Positions 55,694 through 64,000 of a stretch of 64,000 nt of DNA are shown in pieces. The notes beneath the pieces were generated by a model. The model saw only the letters and a program-made list of their open reading frames with translations, was not told where the DNA came from and searched no databases. Positions within the stretch are counted from its first letter, which is position 1, and each line of letters opens with the position of its first letter. Source of the stretch: Pleurodeles waltl (taxonomy: Eukaryota; Chordata; Amphibia; Caudata; Salamandridae); assembly GCF_031143425.1 (NCBI RefSeq), contig NC_090444.1:57841533-57905532 (forward strand), given 5' to 3'. The position numbers and the translations under genes are program-made.

Positions 55694-58600
55694 TCACAAA
55701 TCACTATAGTCCTTTTTTTTATTTAAAAAGTATGTACGTATATGCCAAGCAGACGGAAGGAACTTGCTGACCGCACAAATTAGAAGAGAGGAGCAATCTC
55801 TCAACATCAGCCTGAGGGCATCTCTACACGTTCTCAACCCCATGTTTCTACAAACGGGACGAAGCCATTTCCGTCGGGCAATGCCATAGGCAGGACAAAT
55901 GAACATAAAGTGCACTACAGTTTCCACAGAAGCATTACAACAGGGGCATTTATCTGATAACAGGGTGGAGCTCCACAAACTGGAAAAGGACTTCAGAGGG
56001 AGACATCCATACCTAAATCGAGCATGCAAATCTTTGCTTAGTTGATCGGTAATTAAGTCCAGGAAGGGTTCGAAATGGGGAAACCACGTATAATCGAGGA
56101 AAAGAGACGTCAGCCTACCATGTGAAGTACAGAGCAGATATTTTTCCTTAACATGAGACCAATAAGCAGATTTCAGGTAGTCCTTGTGAGCCCTCCTTAA
56201 CTTATTGGGCTGGCTCCAAAAGTGACTGAGTCCCAAGATATAGAACCATATATAAAATATTCTTGAACCAGGGGATAGAAAGTACGTTTGGTCTATCCAA
56301 TAAGTCTTGCAAAGATTCCTTGTAAGTGACTAATTCAGGGGAAGTCCAAATACGAACCCAAAAAATGAAAGGCCTTAAAGCTATTACCTCAGAAATGCGA
56401 GGGAACCCTAGATCCAAAAACACTGGAACCAAGGGCGTACTACGAGGACATGCCAAGAGTGATCTTGCAAAATTATTTTCCCCCACAGATAACTTGCTAG
56501 ATTTAGAGCAACCCCAGACCTCAGCACCATAGACCGCGGCACTCTGAGCCTTAGCTAGATAAATTTTAATAGCTGGGGAAACAACTTTCTCAATATTAGA
56601 CATTTGAAAACGCAAAATTGCCCCTGACCTATGTGCTAAGAGGGCTGAGCTTTTCCCTACCTGGGCCTGCCAGTTCATATCATTACTGATTCTTACCCCT
56701 AAATAATCAATAGAGCATACCTTACTCAAGGGAACCTCATTATACAGAATGTTACATCGTTTTGAGCTACCAGGACCAAAGATCATACGTTTTGTTTTAC
56801 TAGAGTTAAGTTCCAATTCAAGATCTGCACAAAACACACTAAACCTATCCAGGAGGGCCTGAAGGCCGATAGGTGTTTTAGAGATCAAGATGGAGTCGTC
56901 AGCAAATAAGAGGATTGGAACTTTTGTATTATTCAAAGTAGGGGCATCGTTTTGACAGTCAGTTACAACTTGCACTACTTCATTGATAAACAACGAGAAG
57001 AGAGTAGGAGCCAGGTTACAGCCCTGGTGTACTCCCCGCCTGATAATAATACGATAAGTAATTTCCCCCTGGCTGCCCCATCTTACTCGAGCGTAGGTGT
57101 TCTTGTGTAATCTTTGGATAAGATGCACCAAGTTCAATGGGACGCCAGTTTTCTTTAAGACTTCCCACAATTTCTGCCTTGGAACAAGATCGAACGCGGA
57201 CTTAAGGTCAACAAAAGCAACATACAAATTTTGTTTGGCCAAGGTAGCGTATTTCCAAAGTAACAAAAAAATTCTAAAAACTTAGTCCATAGTGCTAATT
57301 TTTAAACGAAACGAAACCCAGCCTGAAGGGGAGATAGAACCTGGTTAGCTTGGACCCAGTCCATTAGCCTGTCAAGGACTTGCTTAGAGAAAATCTTTTG
57401 AAGATTATCAATTAGGCTAATTGGGCGGTAATTGGCTGGCAGTCCCACATCTCCTTTTTTGTAAATAGGGATAATTTCGGCTCCGAGCCACAAGTCCGGA
57501 ACGGGGTTACCTGTTGCGATAGCATTTGATAAAGTATTAATGTACCACGCCCAAATAACGGGTTCTGACTTAAACAGGTCCCCCGGTATCTTGTCGGGAC
57601 CGGGAGCCTTAGGGGGTTTCAAAGAATTAATAGCTGCCGTGGTTTCAGCGCTTGTAAAAACAATGTCCTCCATGGGACCCTCAATAAGGGATCTACATTT
57701 GTCACCCGTATAGGTCTCGTGATGCGGTTCCTCAAATGAGGCATAAATCTCAGAAAAATGAGCCACCCATCTTTCAGGCAGGATGTGAAAATTAGCAAAT
57801 AACATTACCCTCTCTTTGCCTGTGAGTCAGCAACCTCCAAAAAGAACCCTCGTCTCGATTTTCAGCTGCCTCCAGCAGCTTCTGCCAGATCTCAAATTCC
57901 CAGTTTTTCTTCGCTAGATTCAGGGCCTTAGTGTAGCTGACTCTAGCGGTCCTGATCTCCTCCTGTGAGTGCTTGCGGAGGGCCAATTTAAGATTGAGCC
58001 TAGCAAGGTCGCAGTTATTGTTGAACCATTCCCTGGATCAGATAGCTTCTAGAGTATGTCTCACAGTGGTTTCTTTATAAAAAACATTCTGTAGAAATTT
58101 TATCAATTCAGCATGAATTTTCATGATTGGAAGACTATCGACCTCTTGCTTTTCAATACTGGAGAACAACTGTAGAAAGGAAGAATAAATTTGTTTAACC
58201 AGAAATGGGTTAGATATAACTTTTGGAGTTTAGGGAAGGGATCGGAACATCAGTGATCTCTAGGTGTTGAGTTCTCCCAAATGCTTTGTTAAATAGAGTA
58301 AGACATAGAGGGTAGTGATCGCTGTCGTGATGGAGATCAACCTTCATGTCCAGAATATGTGACCAAAGCCTGATGTCAACAAAAAAATAATCAATAGGGC
58401 TGGACGAACACCCCCGCTTGAAAGTGGGGGCACGATTAAGATCAGATCTAGTCCGACCATTACATTCCCTGAGTCCATGGCGTAGGCAAAGGGAAGCCAT
58501 CTGTGTAGCTGCACAAAAACCAATACTAAGAGAATCATCCTTCACTTGGGGGATACCCCAGGAGTCATCTTCTTCAGATGTTAAATTACCTACGAGGTTC

Positions 58601-59324
58601 TTGAATACAAAAGAACAATTTATATCGCCCCCATCACCAGATGGTTAGAAGGATGCAAAGATTCCATGTGCTCGACTAGCTGGGCAAGTATCCTTGATTC
58701 CATATTGGGGGGGACGACTCTCGCATACACGTTGACCAAGGTCACTGTGAAACCAGGGTGAAATATTAGTCTAACACCCAATAAATCTAATGAGTTAAGG
58801 GGTAATACAAAGTGGTCGCATTGTAGTTTCTTATTCACTAAAATCATGAGCCCACCCATAGGCCTACCAATGCCTCCGGAGGCAAGCTGAGCTGCGACAA
58901 AATAAGTTGTGAACCCATCAACATATATTAATTCTTCCACCCAGGTTTCCTGGAGAAGGCATAAGTCTGGCTTAGAGATGAAATTTACCCATCCAGGATC
59001 TCCCAACTTTTTTCTTATTCCAGCTACATTCCAAGATACAATATTAAGTACAGAGGGCACAGGTGTGGGTCTAACTCTCGGGGATATGATTGAGTTCAAA
59101 ACCCTTGATCGTTTATCTCTATAAACCATAGCATCTGAGGTGGGGAGCACTAAGGGAGAGACGTTGTTTAGTGAATCTAAATCAGATAACCGGGGGGAGT
59201 GGGTCTTAGTCAAAGCTGATCGATTGCTATTTAGTGGACCCAGAGCCATTCCCTCGTGAGTATTGAAAGGTCTATCGGTCCTTCTTGACTCCCCCCCCCC
59301 CCGGAGAATACATGCAGAGGCCAA
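55694..59324 (-). pseudogene. LINE ORF2: endonuclease and reverse transcriptase (multiply broken)
   Basis: Starts at the ATG 59,324, overlapping the ORF1 end. It opens with about 95 codons of linker, then VLNIVSWNVAGIRKK, LLQETWVEEL and GGLMILVN, the intact N-terminal endonuclease missing from copy 1. Frames break at about 58,620, 58,545 (before a DHYPLCLT motif), 58,210, 57,990, 57,800, 57,300 and 56,230. RT motifs survive: KAPGPDKIPGDL, NYRPISLIDN, AFVDLKSAFDLVPR, GVHQGCNLAP and LLFADDSILISK. The C-terminal CPCCNASVETVVHFMFICPAY knuckle is present. It matches copy 1 over its whole shared length. Confidence 0.85.
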
Positions 59325-60612
59325 TTCCGATATTTCTACCAGATATCAGAGAATGAGTCCGTAGGTTGAAAGCCATAAGGTTATCAACCATAGAGGTGTC
59401 AAAATGGAGGATTGAAATATAATCAAAATCTGAGTCTGGTTGAGCATGTCTACGTGCCTCCCAAATATCAGAACAGATAACAGACAGACATTTCCTCTTA
59501 ATGCGAAACCAATAGACAACTTTATTATTGAGAGAATCAAGAGACTCTCTCTGCCCAGCAAATAACCTGGGGACCCCTGTCATGTAGATGTGTGCATCCT
59601 ATCTACTCTGATCATTTCTACCCTTGGGAACTGTCGCCTGAATAAATTTGGATTGACCTTGACGTGGGATTCTGGGTGGACTTACGGGCACCCGTGCACC
59701 CTTACCAACCATAGCTCCCATGGACAAGGGATTTGTACAGGGAGGACGTAGATCGTAGTTAGTTGGAGCGGGAATAAGCATACAACCGGAATCGGTGGGG
59801 TTGCCATCGGATAGAGAGAGGCAACTCCCCTTTTTATTTGTTGCCATACTCGTAGGCTTAGCCCCCCGCTTTGGATATTTAGGGTGAGAAGCTAAGTTGT
59901 CCCCAGTGTTTAATGTAGCTAGCACGTTAGGCCCTCCAATCAACTCAGGAAGGTGGTCATTCGTGCTAAACAATTTACAATTACACAATACCTTTGTCTC
60001 AGAAAGTCCAGAAATTTTACCCAAAATAACCATTACCAAAGATTTTAAATTGTCCAGCTTCTGGGAAACGTTCTCCAGTTCGAGTGACATCTTGCGTTGA
60101 GCCTGCCAGACCAGTTCCTCTGTATCAGGTTCCACAGAAATTAAGGGCTGAGAGCGACCTGGGCTCTCGCTAGAAGTAGATAGGAGTTGAAATCTATTGG
60201 AGCAGAGAATATCACTAGAAACTACAGACTTGGAACCCAAATGCAGAGAATCCTTACATTGGTTACATTCTGCAACTTCAACACTTGAAGTAAGCGTCAT
60301 TGGTGGTGAGGGAATTGCAACCTCAGATAAAGGAGGGGGGTGGAGGTCCGCTTCCACAGACAGAAGAGGTGTCCGTATTTTTTTGATAAATAGATCCGGG
60401 ATCTTCCTAATAGTCGAAGTAGCAGGAATGGAAGGAGCGATAATAGATGGACTCCTCAATATTGCCTCTACTTCCTCAAACAAGGAGTCAATAGCTTGAA
60501 ATTGATTCCTAATGGGTTTAGAAGGGTCATCAATTTTCTGACCAGCTCGTTTCTTGTGTTTTTTGGCGCCGGAAGGTGGCGCAGGGACATCATCTGCCTT
60601 ACGCTTCCCCAT
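59272..60612 (-). pseudogene. LINE ORF1 with an in-frame UAG
   Basis: 337 codons from MGKRKADDVPAPP to NDQSR, then TAG at 59601-59599. The same frame then stays open for 108 more codons (DAHIYMTGVPRLFAGQRES...) to 59,272. The N-terminus is basic and may be a nuclear signal (KKHKKR). A short coiled coil lies near residues 170-205 (WQAQRKMSLELENVSQKLDN). The post-stop part (RESLDSLNNKVVYWFRIKRK, CSDIWEARRHAQPDSDFDY) looks like a folded C-terminal domain. No zinc knuckle or RRM is evident. Either one mutation broke a 445-codon ORF1 or the stop is natural. Confidence 0.6.
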
Positions 60613-60833
60613 TATTCGCTACGGCGTGTCCAATCCAAGGACTGGGGCCCCCAAGGACGAAAACAAAGGGTACCTGGGACTGGAGGCACTGACCAGGCAC
60701 TGGCAAACCTGCTACTACCACAATGCAGATGAAAGAGGGGGGGCCCAGCCCAGCCTCCTCCGGTCTCCGACGGGCACAGGACAGGCCCACCCTTGGCCCG
60801 GGCTTTGCCCGGGTGCGCCCATGTGCGTCCCGC

Positions 60834-61262
60834 ATAGCGGAGCGCAAGCAAGTTTTTAAAGGGCTCCTGCCCCAGGACACGTCACCGCCTCCTCCTCCGA
60901 GCTGAAAACTCGCTTCCTGCGGTAGAGAGAGCGCAAGCACATTTTTAAAGGGCTCCTGCCCCGGCACACGTCACCGCCTCCTCCTCCCAGCTGAGAACGC
61001 GATTCCCGCGGGAGCGCAAGCAAGTTTTTAAAGGGCTCCTGCCCCGGCACACGTCACCGCCTCCTCCTCCCAGCTGAGAACGCACTTCCCGCAGTAGCAG
61101 GAGCGCAAGCAAGTTTTTAAAGGGCTCCTGCCCCGGCACACGTCACCGCCTCCTCCTCCCAGCTGAAAAAATGCGCTTCCCGCAGTAGCGGGAGCGCAAG
61201 CAAGTTTTTAAAGGGCTCCTGGCCCAGCACACGTCACCGCCTCCTCCTCCCAGCTGAAAACG
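60834..61262 (-). promoter_or_regulatory. Tandem 5' monomer array of the LINE (about 5 units of 81-91 bp)
   Basis: On the minus strand each unit has a CAGCTGGGAGGAGGAGGCGG box, then GTGACGTGTG (CRE/E-box-like), a CCCTTTAAAAACTTGC TATA-like box and GCGCTCC. The AGTTTTTAAAGGGCTCCTG motif recurs on the plus strand near 60,851, 60,942, 61,023, 61,113 and 61,204. The array ends exactly at the element's 5' target duplication. The layout resembles monomer promoters of rodent L1, though the sequence differs. Promoter function is inferred. Confidence 0.7.
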
Positions 61263-61275
61263 CCCTTTGCCTATT
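61263..61275. repeat. 13 bp target-site duplication, right copy (LINE copy 2)
   Basis: CCCTTTGCCTATT, identical to 55,350-55,362. Confidence 0.9.
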
Positions 61276-62830
61276 ATTATAATAGCACAACGATAGGTCT
61301 TCTAGTGGGTAGATGCACTTAGATCAGGTATAAAAACTTTTTTTGGGTTTCAAACTATGACACAGGGAAATAAAAGGGACTGTTGACTTTAAATTACCGT
61401 AACCTGAAGATATGTTTTAAACCTACAAGGTTGATTTAAAAAAAATAAGTGCACTTTGTAGTCAGCTGTGCCCATGTGGCCAGAGGAAATGGCTTCACTC
61501 ACAGTGCAGGGGGAGTTAAAGAGGATGTTCCCATTGATCAGTGGTGAATATACCAACATACCAATGCACGAAGAGCGCTGACCACATCCCCTTCTTTATA
61601 TGTATATATTTTATTTAGGATTTTTTCATTACATGAGCTAGTGAGAATTCTAAAATTTCTCTAGGTCAGATCTTACAAAAGCACACCCACTGATTGTCTG
61701 AACTGGAGAGGCTACATATCTAAGCATTTGACGATAGGTACCAGACCCAACACACAGCAGACTCGAACCCTGTGCTGCTCAAACCACAATGGCTGCGGTG
61801 GAAACAATCTATTTTTTTAAATGAATACAATGCAAAACCTAGCCAATAAACTTGTTGGAAAATATAATTTTAGAGTAGCAGCTCCCTATGCCTGTTTCAG
61901 GCACAACCTCATCCTCAGTGTGGGCTCAGGCAGGACATATCCACCAGATCTGTGTATTTAATAAAGGCCTTAATTTAATTCCTGATGTTGAAACAATATC
62001 AAATTCAGCCAAACTAAATGCATGTTCCCATCCCATCTGTAGGATGATGGGACAGTCACTGCACTTAAAGAACAAAGTTGTTTGATGTGTTTTCTATGGT
62101 CAGCTGAGTATTTAGCCTAAGAATGCCCTTATGCATGTCCAGCAGAAAAGTTTTAGAAGTAAATTATACTGTGTGTATCAGGGAATATTTTAAATAGTCA
62201 AAACAACCTTTTGTTTGCATCAGAACAGTTCCTCTCAGCAGGCCCCTGAGTGTCCCCAGACTTCTGCTGAACATGTTGTTGAAATGAAAAACAGGGCACA
62301 AGAACTGTGTAGGAGGAGAGAAACAGAAACAAATAAGAGTGACAGAGAGCAACAAAACATAGACACAGACAGAAGAAAAACAGGGATCAAAACAAATGTG
62401 TAGGAGGAGAGAAACAGAAACAGAAATGAGTGAGGCAGATCAACAGAAGAGAGACACAGAGAGAAGAGAAACAAAGAGGAAAACAGAAGGGAAAAAGGAG
62501 AGACAACAGAAAGCAACTGACGAGAAAGCGAGCAACAGAGAGTGAAGAAGGGCAACTGAACTGACTACTGACACCCTCCAACTGAAGTAGACCGAAGGCA
62601 CTGTTGTCCTCTGTGCCAGTGCTTTAACACAAGCCCCTGCAGCCTCTGTGGTGCAGGCACCCCAAGAGATCCACGGGCCAACTCCATCCACTTTTCAGAG
62701 GGGCCCCCTCAAGTTTCTTTCTGCCAGTGCTTTATGCTTGCACTCTCTTTTTGAAGTTTGGATGTCTCTCTAAATGAACAGACACACACAGAAGTAGGAG
62801 CCATAGAAACACACACTACAGTTACATGAC
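61276..62830. other. Intergenic DNA with a purine-rich stretch
   Basis: 62,280-62,545 is rich in GAGAAACAGA-type units, giving spurious minus-strand open frames. No gene or repeat border is recognised. Confidence 0.5.
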
Positions 62831-64000
62831 TTAACCCCTTCGCTGCCAGGCCTTTTCCCCCTCCTGTGCCAGGCCTTTTTTTGCCTATTTGGGGCAGTTC
62901 GCGCTTAGGCCCTCATAACTTTTTGTCCACATAAGCTAACCAAGCCAAATTTGCGTCCTTTTTTTCCAATATCCTAGGGATTCTAGAGGTATCCAGAATT
63001 TGTGTGTTCCCTTGAAGGAGGCCACGAAATTGGCCAAAATACAGGGAAAATTTCGTTTTTTTCAAAATAATTGAAAAAGTGGCTGCAGAAGAAGGCTTGT
63101 GGTTTTTCCCCTGAAAATGGCATCAACAAAGGGTTTGCAGTGCTAAACTCAGCAGCTTCCCAGCTTTCAGGAACAGGCAGACTTGAATCAGAAAACCCAA
63201 TTTTTCAACACAATTTTGGCATTTTACTGGGACATACCCCATTTTTGCAATTTTTTGTGCTTTCAGCCTCCTTCCAGTCAGTGACAGAAATGGGCATGAA
63301 ACCAATCCTGGATCCCAGAAACCTAAACATTTCTGAAAAGTAGACAAAATTCTGAATTCAGCAAGGGGTCATTTGTGTAGATCCTACAAGGGTTTCCTAC
63401 AGAAAATAACAACTGAAAAAGAAAAATATTGAAATTGAGGTGAAAAAAACATCAATTTTTCTCTACGTTTTACTCTGTAACTTTTCCCTGCAATGTCAGA
63501 TTATCGAAAGCAATACACCGTTACGTCTGCTGGACTCCTCTGGTTGCGGAGATATATAGGGCTTGTAGGTTCATCAAGAACCCGAGGAACCCAGAGCCAA
63601 TAAATGAGCTGCACCCTGCAGTGCGTTTTCATTCTATACCGGGTATACAGCAATTCATTTGCTGAAATATAAAGAGTAAAAAATTGCTATCAAGAAAACC
63701 TTTGTATTTCCAAAAAGGGCACAAGATAAGGTGTTGAGGAGCAGTGGTTATTTGCACATCTCTGAATTCCGGGGTGACCATACTAGCATGTGAATTGCAG
63801 GGCATTTCTCAAATAGATGTCTTTTTTACACACTCTCCTATATTTGGAAGGAAAAAATGTAGAGAAAGACAAGGGGCAATAACACTTGTTTTGCTAATCT
63901 ATGTTCCCCCAAGTCTCCCGATAAAAATGATACCTCACTTGTGTGGGTAGGCCTAGCGCCCGCGACAGGAAACGCCCCAAAGCGCAACGTGGACACATCC
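62831..64000. mobile_element. Probable repeat beginning TTAACCCCTTCGCTGCC (cut by window edge)
   Basis: The abrupt start TTAACCCCTTCGCTGCCAGG at 62,831 looks like an element terminus next to a TTAA site, as in Kolobok or piggyBac-type elements. No transposase is visible in the 1.17 kb present. An open frame at 63,071-63,343 is not recognised. Class and identity as a repeat are inference. Confidence 0.35.

Larger units (their letters stand above)
55363..61262 (-). mobile_element. APE-type LINE, copy 2, full-length 5.9 kb insertion
   Basis: Flanked by a perfect 13 bp target duplication. On the minus strand: tandem 5' monomers (61,262-60,834), ORF1 (60,612-59,272), ORF2 (59,324-55,694, broken), a 3' UTR with AATAAA at 55,382-55,377 and a terminal CTTGAACTTGAA. 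Full length plus target duplication shows insertion by target-primed reverse transcription. ORF2 decay makes it inactive now. Confidence 0.9.

Noticed and set aside
60599..61139. Minus-strand frames with GGGGGDVCRGRSPLKTCLRS repeats
   Set aside because: They are the 5' monomer repeats of the LINE read in one frame, upstream of ORF1.
63071..63343. 90-codon plus-strand frame
   Set aside because: No recognisable domain, lies in a probable repeat and is short enough to be chance.

Overview
This is a 64 kb stretch of a large, repeat-packed vertebrate genome. No host gene, bacterial operon, CRISPR array or functional RNA gene is visible. Nearly everything recognisable is transposable-element DNA: L1-type and other APE-type LINEs, Ty3/Gypsy, long coding-free LTRs, a Penelope-like element (PLE), PIF/Harbinger DNA transposons with their deletion derivatives, and tRNA/V-SINE pieces. 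Abundant Harbinger repeats with GC-rich termini (GGCCCTCATTACAACCC-type), very long LTRs and vertebrate L1/PLE lineages fit a salamander, probably a newt such as Pleurodeles. That assignment is inference from repeat content.

Layout. 1-7.7 kb: a Harbinger end, a tRNA-derived V-SINE head, a purine-rich minisatellite, and a 1.1 kb Harbinger internal-deletion derivative. 7.76-11.1 kb: a 2.7 kb LTR and an inverted LTR fragment. 11.9-17.1 kb: a minus-strand L1 with ORF1 and a broken ORF2. 17.5-30.8 kb: satellite-like and MITE-like repeats, two L1 ORF1 remnants, two more LTR copies and a divergent Harbinger relative. 30.8-49.8 kb: a nested complex. 50.8-61.3 kb: two copies of one LINE family in opposite orientation. 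61.3-64 kb: simple sequence and the edge of another repeat.

The nested complex is the most informative part. A minus-strand Ty3/Gypsy element has pol in the order integrase, RT, RNase H, LTR (Gmr1-like). Its integrase gene was split twice: by a large Harbinger (about 33,379-46,252) and by a 2,997 bp solo LTR (46,584-49,580) with a perfect 5 bp target duplication. The Harbinger carries an intact transposase on the minus strand and two SANT/Myb-like genes on the plus strand with clear introns. It was itself hit by a PLE (36,926-40,994) with a perfect 14 bp target duplication, 4 bp upstream of the transposase ATG. The PLE encodes RT plus GIY-YIG nuclease and has a hammerhead-ribozyme-like motif in its 3' region. 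Insertion order is therefore Gypsy, then Harbinger and solo LTR, then PLE.

The LINE at 55,363-61,262 is a full-length insertion with a 13 bp target duplication. Its 5' end is an array of about five 81-91 bp monomers, reminiscent of L1 monomer promoters. Its ORF2 is broken, whereas the 5'-truncated sister at about 50.86-54.29 kb keeps a 1,068-codon ORF2. I could not run similarity searches, so clade names below L1, Gypsy, Harbinger and PLE are left open.
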